The translations under genes and the position numbers were made by a program. From NCBI RefSeq assembly GCF_002777965.1, contig NZ_NGVR01000014.1:23302-87301 (forward strand): a stretch of DNA of 64,000 nucleotides, in the 5' to 3' direction. A model generated the notes under the pieces. The model was not told the DNA's origin. It saw only the letters and a list, made by a program, of their open reading frames with translations, and searched no databases. Numbering within the stretch: position 1 is the first letter of the stretch; each line of letters opens with the position of its first letter. Source of the DNA: Proteus columbae (GTDB lineage: Bacteria; Pseudomonadota; Gammaproteobacteria; Enterobacterales; Enterobacteriaceae). Below, one piece after another: positions 49,872-59,379 of this stretch.

Positions 49872-50798
49872 CTAAAAAATTGAACGCCCGACTTTGTTTG
49901 CTAATAATTCAAGTGCTGCACAACCTGCTAATGAGTTACCTGATTTATCCAGCTCTGGTGACCAAACTGCAACCGTGAAGGCATCAGGAACAACCGCAAT
50001 AATGCCACCACCCACGCCTGATTTTCCGGGAATACCAATACGAAAGGCAAATTCACCGGCACCATCATACATTCCGCAGGTTAACATTAATGCATTTATT
50101 TGACGGGTTTGTCTTGGCGTAATAATCTGATTTTTATTACCCACACATGTACCTTGATTAGCTAAATAACTAAAACATCGCACTAATTCAGTGCAACTCA
50201 TCTCTATTGAGCAATAGTGAAAATAAGTTTCAAGCACCGTAATAACATCGTTCTCAAAATTACCAAAAGATTTCATCAGATAAGCGATTGATGCATTTCG
50301 GCTAAGATGTTCCATCTCTGATTTTGCAACCACTGAGTTATAGCAAATATCTGGAGTATCAGTAAGAAAACGGATCACTTCTAACATTCTTTGCTTAGGC
50401 GCACTAAGTCGAGACTGCAACATATCAGTGATAACAATGGCACCAGCATTAATAAAAGGATTGCGCGGTATTCCTTTTTCCATTTCTAGTTGTATCAAGG
50501 AATTAAAAGGCAGCCCTGATGGCTCTTTTCCTACACGTTGCCAAATTTCATTTTCTTCATAACGTGTTAAAGCAAGCGTTAAGCTAAGTACTTTAGAAAT
50601 TGATTGAATCGAAAAACGCTTATCTGCCATGCCTGATTGATAGAGTTCACCATCTACCGTATAAACAGCCATAGCAAGCTGTTCTGGCGGTATTTGAGCC
50701 AATGCGGGAATATAATCCGCGACTTTTCCTTGCCCGATTAATGGGCGAATTTGTTGCAAAATATCTGACAGTAATGTGTTAGATAACGTTGTAGTCAC
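49872..50798 (-). CDS. glsB: Glutaminase
   Basis: Serine-dependent hydrolysis of glutamine to glutamate and ammonia. The 308 residues equal E. coli YneH/GlsB. The nucleophile Ser and Lys are in [13 protein letters not shown] near residues 62-74 (SxxK). [10 protein letters not shown] near 116 and [12 protein letters not shown] near 265 are substrate motifs. Translation starts at GTG with GGGAAGGGA upstream, immediately after a strong hairpin. This gene is not part of the yggN-yggL neighbourhood in E. coli, so it was inserted here in an ancestor or lost from there. Confidence 0.94.
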   Translation of the reverse strand: MTTTLSNTLLSDILQQIRPLIGQGKVADYIPALAQIPPEQLAMAVYTVDGELYQSGMADKRFSIQSISKVLSLTLALTRYEENEIWQRVGKEPSGLPFNSLIQLEMEKGIPRNPFINAGAIVITDMLQSRLSAPKQRMLEVIRFLTDTPDICYNSVVAKSEMEHLSRNASIAYLMKSFGNFENDVITVLETYFHYCSIEMSCTELVRCFSYLANQGTCVGNKNQIITPRQTRQINALMLTCGMYDGAGEFAFRIGIPGKSGVGGGIIAVVPDAFTVAVWSPELDKSGNSLAGCAALELLANKVGRSIF

Positions 50799-50816
50799 AG
50801 TCCCTTCCCCAGACAG

Positions 50817-50844
50817 ACAAGGGCATCCTTTTGGATGCCCTTGT
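50817..50844 (-). terminator. Strong hairpin between yggL and glsB
   Basis: Perfect 12-bp stem ACAAGGGCATCC / GGATGCCCTTGT with a TTTT/AAAA loop. On the minus strand it is followed by CTGTCTGGGG with no T run, so it may be a transcript-end stabiliser or leader structure, or a terminator of unusual form. It ends about 7 nt before the glsB ribosome binding site. Confidence 0.55.
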
Positions 50845-50872
50845 AATTATTTGCTAAATGTATAACTTTCTA

Positions 50873-51199
50873 TCAATCCCACCAAACATCAAATAGTTCA
50901 GAGGTCTGTACATCTTGCATTTTGCTTTCTTTGAGGAAGTTTTCGACTAATTGGCGATGTTCTTCTGTACATTTACCAATTTGTTGTAAGCAGATTAAGC
51001 CTTCCCAGCTCAGGTAACCACTTGCATCAAATGCCAGCCCGTTTGGCTCAATAACTTTGAGGATCAGTTCATCAACAAAGCGATCAACTTCCTCAATTGG
51101 GGTATTTTCTGGGAAAGTCCATTTAACTGAGAAACCTAATTCCTGAAATTCATCGATACGCATTTTTTTGCGTAAGCGGCGACTACGTTGTTTAGCCAT
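50873..51199 (-). CDS. yggL: YggL family (DUF469) protein
   Basis: 108-residue protein of the YggL 50S-ribosome-associated family. An N-terminal Arg/Lys-rich stretch (KQRSRRLRKKMRIDEFQELGFSV) and the acidic C-terminus are typical. It overlaps trmB by TAATG, so the two are coupled. The precise role is unknown. Confidence 0.93.
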   Translation of the reverse strand: MAKQRSRRLRKKMRIDEFQELGFSVKWTFPENTPIEEVDRFVDELILKVIEPNGLAFDASGYLSWEGLICLQQIGKCTEEHRQLVENFLKESKMQDVQTSELFDVWWD

Positions 51200-51918
51200 T
51201 ATTTTACCCTCTTAAACATAAGATCCCAGACTCCGTGCCCTAAACGATGACCGCGTTTTTCAAACTTAGTCACAGGGCGTGTTTCTGGTCGTGGTACATA
51301 ATCCTGAGTTTCTGACAAATTCTGATAACCTTCAACACTTGTCATCACTTCAAGCATATGTTCTGCATATGGTTCCCAATCTGTCGCCATATGAAAAACA
51401 CCGTTTAACGTTAATTTTTTTAAAATTAATTCTGCAAAAGGCACTTGAACAATACGACGTTTATTATGACGCGCTTTGTGCCATGGATCAGGAAAGAATA
51501 GCTGAACCATTTTCAAACTATTATCTGGGATCATATGATTGAGCACTTCAATCGCATCATGACACATGACTCTCAGATTACTTAATTGCTCTTCTTCAGC
51601 ACTTGCAAGACAAGCACCAACACCCGGTGCATGTACTTCAATACCGAAATAATTATTTTCTGGTGTATTTTTTGCCATAGTCACGAGCGATGCGCCCATG
51701 CCGAAGCCAATTTCTAAAATTACAGGCGCTTCGCGTCCAAAAACCTGACTGAAGTCGATGGGTTCCGGTTGATATTCAATACCAAAGGCAGGCCACTGTG
51801 TTTCTAATGCTTGCTCTTGACGAGGTGTTAAACGACCTTGTCTACGAACAAAACTACGAACGCGTCGTAAAGCACGCCCTTCTTCATTGAATTCCGGAGA
51901 AATTACATTCTTGATCAT
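51199..51918 (-). CDS. trmB: tRNA (guanine-N7)-methyltransferase
   Basis: Forms m7G46 in the variable loop of tRNA. It has 239 residues. The SAM-binding motif [13 protein letters not shown] lies near 69-81. [15 protein letters not shown] near 142-156 and [10 protein letters not shown] near 180 are the family's substrate-binding segments. First gene of the trmB-yggL unit, divergent from mutY. Confidence 0.97.
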   Translation of the reverse strand: MIKNVISPEFNEEGRALRRVRSFVRRQGRLTPRQEQALETQWPAFGIEYQPEPIDFSQVFGREAPVILEIGFGMGASLVTMAKNTPENNYFGIEVHAPGVGACLASAEEEQLSNLRVMCHDAIEVLNHMIPDNSLKMVQLFFPDPWHKARHNKRRIVQVPFAELILKKLTLNGVFHMATDWEPYAEHMLEVMTSVEGYQNLSETQDYVPRPETRPVTKFEKRGHRLGHGVWDLMFKRVK

Positions 51919-52134
51919 GTCTAATACTGTCAGTCGTTAGGCCAATTATTTACTTAAAATCGTTATAATGTCGCTATAGTGCAACTTAACCGACATTATC
52001 CAAAGATCACTAAGTTTAGCAAGAGTCACTCATAGAAGCATCACTCTATAAGATAAATATTAAGAGTGTTTACAGTTTATTCTCTCTGTGGTGCAATCTT
52101 ACCTTAATCAGAATATGAGTTAATAAAATAAAAC

Positions 52135-53175
52135 ATGATGGAAGCTCAGCAATTTTCGCAAGTCGTGCTCAATTGGTATCACAAATATGGGCGTAAAACG
52201 CTCCCTTGGCAGCAAGAAAAAACGCCTTATCACGTATGGTTATCTGAGGTAATGCTACAACAAACCCAAGTTGCCACTGTTATTCCTTATTTTGAGCGTT
52301 TTATTGCACGTTTTCCTGATGTCAGCGCATTGGCTAAAGCGCCACTTGATGAAGTGCTTCATTTATGGACAGGGCTTGGCTATTACGCAAGAGCCAGAAA
52401 CCTACATAAAGCAGCACAACACATTGTAGATAAACATCAAGGGCAGTTTCCTGATACCTTTGAGGACGTTTGTGCCTTACCCGGTGTTGGACGTTCAACC
52501 GCTGGTGCTATTTTATCGTTATCACTGAAAAAACCTTACCCAATTCTTGATGGTAATGTGAAACGCGTTTTAGCACGCTGCTATGCTGTCGAAGGCTGGC
52601 CGGGTAAAAAAGAAGTTGAAAATAAGTTGTGGGAGATCAGCGAAAACGTCACTCCAACTGAAGGTGTAGAGTATTTTAATCAGGCAATGATGGATTTAGG
52701 TGCGATGGTTTGCACAAGAAGTAAGCCTAAATGTGAATTATGCCCATTAAATACTGGCTGTATCGCTTATGCTCAAAACAATTGGGCAGATTATCCTGGG
52801 AAAAAACCTAAAAAAGTTATTCCAGAAAAAACAACTTATTTTCTTATTTTACAATATGATAATCTTGTTTGGTTAGATAAAAGACCGCCAGCAGGAATAT
52901 GGGGTGGGTTATTTGTCTTTCCTCAATTTGAAACAAAAGCACTTTTAGAACAGTGGTTAGCTGAGCATGGGCTCAATAATAATGAATCAGAACAGCTGAT
53001 TTCATTCAGACATACTTTTAGCCACTTTCATTTAGATATTGTGCCAATTTGCATAAAACTCTCAGAGTTTACCTCTATGATGGAGGAACAAAAAGGACTT
53101 TGGTATAACTTACAGACTCCTGCAACCGTAGGGTTAGCAGCGCCTGTAGAGAATTTACTTAGACAATTAGCCTAA
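52135..53175 (+). CDS. mutY: A/G-specific adenine DNA glycosylase MutY
   Basis: Removes adenine paired with 8-oxoguanine. It has 346 residues. The HhH-GPD core has [16 protein letters not shown] near 113 and the catalytic Asp in [13 protein letters not shown] near 139. The [4Fe-4S] loop [17 protein letters not shown] lies near 193-209. A C-terminal MutT-like domain ([27 protein letters not shown]) recognises 8-oxoG. The first or second Met may be the start. It leads mutY-yggX-mltC, as in E. coli. Confidence 0.97.
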   Translation: MMEAQQFSQVVLNWYHKYGRKTLPWQQEKTPYHVWLSEVMLQQTQVATVIPYFERFIARFPDVSALAKAPLDEVLHLWTGLGYYARARNLHKAAQHIVDKHQGQFPDTFEDVCALPGVGRSTAGAILSLSLKKPYPILDGNVKRVLARCYAVEGWPGKKEVENKLWEISENVTPTEGVEYFNQAMMDLGAMVCTRSKPKCELCPLNTGCIAYAQNNWADYPGKKPKKVIPEKTTYFLILQYDNLVWLDKRPPAGIWGGLFVFPQFETKALLEQWLAEHGLNNNESEQLISFRHTFSHFHLDIVPICIKLSEFTSMMEEQKGLWYNLQTPATVGLAAPVENLLRQLA

Positions 53176-53204
53176 GCTAATACCTGCGATATTGAGGATT
53201 TATT

Positions 53205-53477
53205 ATGAGCAGAACTATTTTTTGTACTTTCCTTAACAAAGAAGCTGATGGACTTGATTTTCAGTTGTACCCAGGAGAAATTGGAAAGCGCATTTTCAAT
53301 GAGATCTCAAAAGAAGCATGGGCTCAATGGATGACAAAACAGACCATGCTTATCAATGAGAAAAAACTTAACACCATGAATCCTGATGATCGCAAACTAT
53401 TAGAACAAGAAATGGTGCGATTTTTATTTGAAGGCCATGATGTTCATATTGACGGCTACACACCACCTGAAAAATAA
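53205..53477 (+). CDS. yggX: Fe(2+)-trafficking protein YggX
   Basis: Small 90-residue protein that protects iron-sulfur clusters against oxidative damage. It has the conserved [34 protein letters not shown]-terminus and the C-terminal [16 protein letters not shown]. Its single Cys is residue 7. Just downstream of mutY, itself an Fe-S protein. Confidence 0.96.
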   Translation: MSRTIFCTFLNKEADGLDFQLYPGEIGKRIFNEISKEAWAQWMTKQTMLINEKKLNTMNPDDRKLLEQEMVRFLFEGHDVHIDGYTPPEK

Positions 53478-53488
53478 TATTCACTTTT

Positions 53489-53518
53489 CCAGAGCCTTTA
53501 AGGCTCTGGTATTTTATT
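53489..53518 (+). terminator. Candidate terminator after yggX
   Basis: Stem CCAGAGCC (53489-53496) / GGCTCTGG (53502-53509), 5-nt loop, then TATTTTATT. It lies just before mltC and may act as an attenuator between yggX and mltC. Confidence 0.6.
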
Positions 53519-53540
53519 CACCATAGCGATGCAATTGACC

Positions 53541-54611
53541 ATGAAAAAAATCCTTCTCTTGCTGATTATCGCCCCTCTACTCATTTCATGTAGTAGCCAA
53601 CCACCAAAAACATTTGAGCCCGATTACGCAAAGGATACCAATGCGTTCGATATTCTTATGGGGCAATTTGCCAATAATATCGAAATGATTTGGGGTATGC
53701 AGGAAGTATTAATCGCAGGTCCTAAAGATTACGTAAAATATACCAACGCTTATAAAACACGTAGCCATATTAATTTTGAAGCGGGTACCATTACGATAGA
53801 AACTTTAGGTGATGATGCACCTCAATTCCAATTGCATAAGGCGATAGTCACAACGTTATTAATGGGTGAAGATCCGGGTTCTATTGATCTCTACTCTGAT
53901 GTTAATAATATTCCTCACAGCACTGAACCGTTTTTATCTGGACAGGTTCTTGATAATACGGGACAGCCTATACGCTGGGAATGGCGAGCCAATAAGTTTG
54001 CAGATTATCTGATTGCCAATAAATTACAAAAACGCCAGTCCGGTATAAATACAATTTGGTATGTCACCATTAATCTTGTTCCTAATCACCTTGATAAACG
54101 TGCTCATAAATATTTACCGTTAGTTCAACAAGCAGCGGCTAAATATGGGGTTGAACCATCACTGATCTTGGCAATTATGCAAATTGAATCAAGTTTTAAC
54201 CCATATGCTGTAAGTAGTTCTGATGCTCTAGGTTTAATGCAAATCATGCCAGCAACGGCAGGAAGAGATGTATTCCGAATGCAAGGAAAATCTGGGCAAC
54301 CAAGTCGTAGTTACTTATTTGATCCGGCTAATAATATCGATGCTGGTGCGGCTTATATCTCAATACTGCAAAATAGTTATCTTGGAGATATCAAAGATCC
54401 TATTTCGCGCCGTTATGCCGTTATACAGGCTTACAACGGCGGTGCAGGTAGTGTGTTACGGATATTCCATAACGATAAGAAACAGGCTGCAGCCATGATT
54501 AACAACTTAGAGCCAACGCAGGTGTATACCACATTACGTAATAAACACCCTGCCGACCAATCTCGTCGTTATCTTGAGAAGGTCAGTACAGCTCAACGTA
54601 ACTATCGTTAG
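53541..54611 (+). CDS. mltC: Membrane-bound lytic murein transglycosylase C
   Basis: Outer-membrane lipoprotein that cleaves peptidoglycan glycan strands to 1,6-anhydro ends. I choose the ATG at 53541 ([12 protein letters not shown]), as in E. coli, over 53529; this gives 356 residues and a lipobox LLISC with Cys17. An N-terminal DUF3393 domain covers about 20-190. The SLT domain has the catalytic Glu in [15 protein letters not shown] near 213 and [11 protein letters not shown] near 305. A strong terminator follows. Confidence 0.96.
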   Translation: MKKILLLLIIAPLLISCSSQPPKTFEPDYAKDTNAFDILMGQFANNIEMIWGMQEVLIAGPKDYVKYTNAYKTRSHINFEAGTITIETLGDDAPQFQLHKAIVTTLLMGEDPGSIDLYSDVNNIPHSTEPFLSGQVLDNTGQPIRWEWRANKFADYLIANKLQKRQSGINTIWYVTINLVPNHLDKRAHKYLPLVQQAAAKYGVEPSLILAIMQIESSFNPYAVSSSDALGLMQIMPATAGRDVFRMQGKSGQPSRSYLFDPANNIDAGAAYISILQNSYLGDIKDPISRRYAVIQAYNGGAGSVLRIFHNDKKQAAAMINNLEPTQVYTTLRNKHPADQSRRYLEKVSTAQRNYR

Positions 54612-54633
54612 TTGATACTTAATCTAAAAAAAC

Positions 54634-54667
54634 AAAGCTTCCTCAATAAATTTGGGGAAGCTTTTTT
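54634..54667 (+). terminator. Intrinsic terminator of mltC
   Basis: Stem AAAGCTTCC (54634-54642) / GGAAGCTTT (54656-54664), loop 13 nt, T run following. Confidence 0.85.
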
Positions 54668-54822
54668 GTTATCGAGGCTTAATCAGCGGTTTTATCGTCA
54701 CGTATTTTTGAGTATTACAAAAGGCTTTAGCTTTATTTTTACTCATCCCCCGCGATAAATAGCGTTTTATCAAACAATAAGTTTAAAAAAACAGCAATCA
54801 AACAGTTTTGTGATAAATAACG

Positions 54823-54851
54823 TTGACGAGCAAAGCGATATCGGGTTTAAT
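54823..54851 (+). promoter_or_regulatory. Promoter of tRNA-Phe
   Basis: -35 TTGACG (54823-54828) and -10 TTTAAT (54846-54851), 17-bp spacing, followed by a GC-rich discriminator (ACGCCCCG). This discriminator type is typical of stringently controlled stable-RNA promoters. Confidence 0.8.
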
Positions 54852-54861
54852 ACGCCCCGTT

Positions 54862-54937
54862 GCCCGAATAGCTCAGTCGGTAGAGCAGGGGATTGAAAAT
54901 CCCCGTGTCCTTGGTTCGATTCCGAGTTCGGGCACCA
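54862..54937 (+). tRNA. pheV: tRNA-Phe (anticodon GAA)
   Basis: 76-nt cloverleaf with GCCCGAA acceptor start and TTCGGGC-ACCA end, GAA anticodon in the loop TTGAAAA, and standard T loop GTTCGATTC. Nearly the same as E. coli tRNA-Phe, with an A-T pair in the acceptor stem. CCA is encoded. tRNA-Phe genes are common landing sites for genomic islands and the region to its right is accessory. The symbol is by analogy with E. coli pheV. Confidence 0.97.
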
Positions 54938-54945
54938 CTATTTAG

Positions 54946-54972
54946 AAAAACCAGCCTTAGGGCTGGTTTTTT
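54946..54972 (+). terminator. Terminator of tRNA-Phe
   Basis: Perfect 11-bp stem AAAAACCAGCC (54946-54956) / GGCTGGTTTTT (54961-54971), TTAG loop, T run. Confidence 0.92.
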
Positions 54973-55368
54973 GCTTTCTAAGGTTATGTATTTTCAAAAT
55001 CCCCCCTCTCTTCCTAGAAATCAAAATCTGCCTTACCTCATTGGATCTTAACTTACTCACTCAAAATATCATTTCCCCTTTAAGTTATTTAAACGTTTAG
55101 AACATCGTTTTAATTATCAATAAATTTATTAATAATTTCGAATATTGATATATCTTATAGGGTACAGCATGAGGTTCTGCTACATTACATAATAGTATTC
55201 ATCTTACTTTTTTATAATAATAAATAGGCTATTTCTGGTTGTATTTCAACGCAATTTTATCATCGACGATACTAAAATCCACTAAAGAAAAATCGCACTT
55301 ATTGCAAAAAATCAATAAAAAATTTTTGTTAATTAATATTTAATTGAAGAACATATAGGAAATAGTAA
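54973..55368. other. AT-rich non-coding stretch right of tRNA-Phe
   Basis: About 400 bp of very AT-rich sequence between the tRNA terminator and the small lipoprotein gene. I see no ORF, no integrase and no second copy of the tRNA 3' end (which would mark an attachment site). The lipoprotein promoter presumably lies near the right end. Confidence 0.55.
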
Positions 55369-55779
55369 ATGAAAAAACAGTTTGTTTTTTTAAGTAGCCT
55401 TTTGTTTATTAGTTTATCTGGTTGCATGAACAATAATGAGCCCCCCTCCCTTTCAATAAAGAATGATAATAAAATAGTAAAAGGAATATATATATGGGGA
55501 GCTGAAACTAGAGAATTTAGTTCATGCGACAGTTCACCAACTATTTGGGTTGAAGGTGATGATAAAGTTATGTCTAGTATTGTCAGCACAGCAATAGCTA
55601 AATCAGAAAAAGCAGGCGTTCCATTACAACCTGTCTATGTTGAAATGGATATTCAGATGTTGAAAGGTGAACGAGATGGTTTTGCAGAAAATTATCCTGC
55701 TGCCGCTGATATTATCAAGGTTTACTCAGTATCAGAAAATATTCCATCAAATTGCCATATATCTACAGAAAATAAATAG
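55369..55779 (+). CDS. Small lipoprotein, possibly NlpE C-terminal/COG3650-like
   Basis: 136 residues with a lipobox (SLSGC, acylated Cys19). The mature part reads GIYIWGAETREFSSCDSSPTIWVEGDD near residues 42-68 and PLQPVYVEMDI near 92, then an acidic GFAENYPAAADIIKVYSV. This pattern (G.Y..G.E...F..C....W) resembles the OB-like domain at the C-terminus of NlpE and of stand-alone lipoproteins, as I recall; the link is unverified. A Cys pair could form a disulfide (near 54 and 132). It is convergent with the type I secretion adaptor. Confidence 0.7.
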   Translation: MKKQFVFLSSLLFISLSGCMNNNEPPSLSIKNDNKIVKGIYIWGAETREFSSCDSSPTIWVEGDDKVMSSIVSTAIAKSEKAGVPLQPVYVEMDIQMLKGERDGFAENYPAAADIIKVYSVSENIPSNCHISTENK

Positions 55780-55881
55780 AAAGACATACTGATAACCATA
55801 CTGTAAAAACATTTCAAATTGGTGAGATTATCGAAATCTACTTATAGCCTTATTAGTAGATAATAAGGCTATATACTGTGA

Positions 55882-57173
55882 CTATCTTTCTTGTAATGCT
55901 TGTTTCATTCTAGTAATTGGTTTAATCAAATATTGGAATACTGTTTTTTCACCTGTTTTGATATCTATGCTAGCAATCATACCTGGAATAACAGGAAGCT
56001 CTTTTCCATTTTTATCTGTCAGGTGACTACTCTGTGTTGTCACCAATACTCTATAAAAAGCTTCATCTTGATTAAGTTTTAAATCACTAGGTCTCTTTTG
56101 ATCATGCAATGTATCTGGGCTAACTAAAGTAACAATACCTTCCAATCCACCATAAATAGCGTAATCATAAGCAGTTAATTTGACTAATGCAGGCATTCCT
56201 GTACGGACATAAGCAACATCTCTCGGGCTGATATAAGCCTCAACTAATAGTTGGTCTTCCAATGGGACAATTTCCATAATATCTTGACCTGCAGAGATTA
56301 CCCCGCCAACAGTATTAATACGTATATTCTTAACAATCCCTCTTAATGGAGCCCGTATTAATGCTCGTTCGACCGGATCAGCACGCCCTGCCATATTTTC
56401 CCTTGCCTGAGCTAATTCTGCTTCTGTTTTAACTAACTCAGCACTTGCTTCCGTTAAATATTTATTTTTCTTTTCATTTATTTGAGATTGAATATCGGCT
56501 GACTGTCGTTCCATTCGCAACAATTCCACAGCAGACATCGCACCTTGTGCAACAATTCCACAGCAGACATCGCACCTTGTGCAACAATAGGTCTTGTTAT
56601 TGCGATCTCTCTGTCTAATAACGCTTTGCTTTTTTGTAAATTATTTACCCCTGACCCCAGCGCCTCTTTACGTATATTATATACCGTTGTTTCACGCGCT
56701 ACTAAATCAGCAGCTAATCCCTCTGGGAATTTTAGCTCAGTAGAATAAGCCTCCGCTTTAAGTCTTGCCCGAATAGCTTCCAGATTATCAACTTTCGCTT
56801 CACTTTCTCTTAAAATAGCAGACGAGCGAGTATCATCTAGTGTTAATAATACTTGTCCTTTTTCAACAATATCCCCCTCTTTAACCTGCATGCTTTTTAA
56901 TATCCCAGCATCCAGTGTCTGAATAATTTGTTCCCGGCTGCTGGGAATAATACTGCCCTGCCCACGGGTAACTTCTTCAAGACTACTGTTCCATGCCCAA
57001 ATAACAAAAATAACTATAAAGATAAGCAACATGGTGATCATCATAAAGCTCTTATGATGTTTTTCGTGCTGAAGTGCTGCATGTAAGTCATTTAGAAGTG
57101 CTAAATCCTTATTAGAAAAAGCTTCTTTAGGATGACTTGAAGGCGTCACTTGTTTTTTATTTAATTCATTCAT
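55882..57173 (-). pseudogene. HlyD-family type I secretion adaptor, frame-split by a 32-bp tandem duplication
   Basis: Membrane fusion protein linking the inner-membrane ABC exporter to the outer-membrane channel. It appears as two frames: 57173-56478 (N-terminal, with a membrane helix near residues 43-63 and a biotinyl-lipoyl-like GDIVEKGQVLLTLDD) and 56538-55882 (coiled-coil part, IRAPLRGIVKNIRINTVGG, and the C-terminal VIPGMIASIDIKTGEKTVFQYLIKP typical of HlyD/LapC). The two copies of the duplicated segment both encode GAMSAVELL or part of it. Deleting one copy gives a continuous frame of 419 codons, a normal family length. As read, the first frame ends prematurely after about 20 aberrant residues. 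Last gene of the secretion locus. Confidence 0.88.
56521..56584. repeat. Exact 32-bp tandem duplication inside the adaptor gene
   Basis: Two identical 32-bp copies, 56521-56552 and 56553-56584. The octamer GCAACAAT occurs three times at 32-bp spacing (56517, 56549, 56581), so a single-copy allele would have the octamer at both ends of the unit. 32 is not a multiple of 3, hence the frameshift. Confidence 0.97.
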
Positions 57174-57189
57174 TTCAACGTTCTCAATA

Positions 57190-59355
57190 TTACTTATCTA
57201 TTTTGGCTTTTGAGTGAACAGTTATTTGTTTTTCTTTTTCATTTTTAGCTAACTGCTGTAAAACCGCATCTCTATGGCCATCCATCACAACTTTACCGTT
57301 ATCAACAACAATTATTCGGTTGACGATACTCAGAACCTGAGGTCGATGAGTAACAACTAATAATGTTCTTGTACGACACCATGCTGAAATGGCATTTAAT
57401 GCCTGAATTTCTGAATATTGATCAAGTCCCGTTGTTGGTTCATCAAGTAAGACAACTTTTGGATTTCTCATCGTCATTCTAGCCAAAGCAACAATTTGTT
57501 TTTGTCCACCAGAAAGACCTAACCCATTTTCCCCCAAGGACATATCTAATCCTCTTGGATGCTTTTTAATGACTTTATCTAAACCAAATCGCTTTAGTGC
57601 TACAATCAAATCTTGATCACTAGAAAAACCATCCATACGAGCTAAATCAAGATTCTCTCTTAAGCTACCTAAAAATAGCCTTGGTTCCTGCTCTAATAAC
57701 AACACCTGATTACGCAAATAATGGGGATCTATTTGGCGAATATCGACATCATCTAGTGTAATGTTCCCTTGTTCCGTCGGATATAACCCAGCTGCTAATT
57801 TTAAAGTCGTTGATTTACCACTGCCAATACGCCCAAGTATTCCGACTTTTTCACCTGGTTTTATTTCAAATGATAAATTTTTCACTGCACTGCTACTATC
57901 TTGATTATAAGCAAATGAAACATTTTGGAATTTTATATTTCCATTCATTTGTTTTAACGTAATATATTTCCTATCAGGTTCACGTTCTGAAGGCCTTTCA
58001 ACGATGCCGTTTACACCTTTTAAGGCGACCCAAGCCTGTTGAAAACGTATAGCTAAACCCGCAATTTGCCCTAATGGTGATAATGCTCTACCAGATAAAA
58101 TAACTGTTGCAATTAAAGCCCCCATTGTAATTTTATTTGCGGGATCATCACTATGAATTAAATAAGTACCGATAATAACTAAAAATATCGTATTTAACTG
58201 TTGCATCATAACAGCAAAATAAATAACAAAATTACTGATATTTTTAACTTTCATTGATGAGGAAGCTGTTTTTGCCGTGTAATAATCCCAACGCTTTTGT
58301 GCCCAATTCATTGCATTATTCGTTTTTAACGTTTCTATACCTTCAATAGCTTCTACTGCTAATCCTTGTCTTTGAGATGATTCCTTCATCGATTCATTAA
58401 TATATTTTGATAAAGGTATTTGAGCTAAAAGCCCAACAATAATAACCAGTGGAATTATCGTAAGTGGTACAAAAGCTAAATTGCCCCCAACAAGCGCAAT
58501 TACAGATACAAATAAAATTAAAAAAGGCATATCTACTAATGTTAATAAACTCGCACTCGTCATAAAATCACGGACAGATTCGAAATCTCGTAAATTATTA
58601 ACATAGGAGCCAGATGATATAGGCCTTTCCTGTAACTTAAGATTTGTAACTTTTCTAAATAAAGCAGAACTGATAATTAAGTCAGCCTTCTTACCAGCAA
58701 TATCAGTTAACCGACCTCGAAGCATTTTGGCTGTAAATTCAAATAATATTGCAAGAATTACCCCAATACTTAAAACCCATAGTGTTTGATAAGACTTATT
58801 TGGTATCACTCTGTCATAAACGTTCATGACATATAATGAACTGACAAGTGCTAAAAAATTAATCACAAAAGTAGCAAGAATAATTTGATAGTAATATTTT
58901 TTAAAGCGCCATATGACTTTAAAAAACCATGCTTTAGGCATTGAATATTCAGGCAACTCTGAACGTACATCTGTTGTAATACGAGGCTTAATAAACCAGC
59001 AATAACCTAAATACTTTTCATTTAATTCCGATTGAGTTAACCATACAGATAAACCATCTACTTGCTGAATTTTATATTTACGCTGTCCAGTTTCATCAAA
59101 TGAAATTTCTGTTAAAACGGCACTCTCTTCATTTTTTAATAATAATAATACTGGCATAGCCAGAGAGGGAATATCATCTAATAAACGCTGTGATAATGTA
59201 TTTTCAAATCCTTCACTCTTCAGATATTCAATCAGTGATGAAAAATCAATTCCCATCTTTGCGGTACGGATTGTATGCGCAGTTAGTGTAGCCACGGATA
59301 AATGTGTGCCTAATAACTGAGTTGTAAGAGAAAGACCTTCTATGATCAATTTCAT
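57190..59355 (-). CDS. Type I secretion ABC exporter (LapB/BapC-like)
   Basis: 721-residue inner-membrane permease/ATPase. An N-terminal C39-like domain of about 130 residues lacks the catalytic Cys (no QxxxDCG motif), as in exporters of RTX proteins that do not cut a leader. Six membrane helices span about 155-430. The ATPase domain has Walker A GRIGSGKST near 516, LSGGQ near 620, Walker B VVLLDEP and the H-loop THRP. Followed 16 bp later by the adaptor gene. It belongs with the adhesin, TolC-like and HlyD-like genes on the same strand. Confidence 0.93.
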   Translation of the reverse strand: MKLIIEGLSLTTQLLGTHLSVATLTAHTIRTAKMGIDFSSLIEYLKSEGFENTLSQRLLDDIPSLAMPVLLLLKNEESAVLTEISFDETGQRKYKIQQVDGLSVWLTQSELNEKYLGYCWFIKPRITTDVRSELPEYSMPKAWFFKVIWRFKKYYYQIILATFVINFLALVSSLYVMNVYDRVIPNKSYQTLWVLSIGVILAILFEFTAKMLRGRLTDIAGKKADLIISSALFRKVTNLKLQERPISSGSYVNNLRDFESVRDFMTSASLLTLVDMPFLILFVSVIALVGGNLAFVPLTIIPLVIIVGLLAQIPLSKYINESMKESSQRQGLAVEAIEGIETLKTNNAMNWAQKRWDYYTAKTASSSMKVKNISNFVIYFAVMMQQLNTIFLVIIGTYLIHSDDPANKITMGALIATVILSGRALSPLGQIAGLAIRFQQAWVALKGVNGIVERPSEREPDRKYITLKQMNGNIKFQNVSFAYNQDSSSAVKNLSFEIKPGEKVGILGRIGSGKSTTLKLAAGLYPTEQGNITLDDVDIRQIDPHYLRNQVLLLEQEPRLFLGSLRENLDLARMDGFSSDQDLIVALKRFGLDKVIKKHPRGLDMSLGENGLGLSGGQKQIVALARMTMRNPKVVLLDEPTTGLDQYSEIQALNAISAWCRTRTLLVVTHRPQVLSIVNRIIVVDNGKVVMDGHRDAVLQQLAKNEKEKQITVHSKAKIDK

Positions 59356-59379
59356 AACTACAATATTTACCTTTATTTA

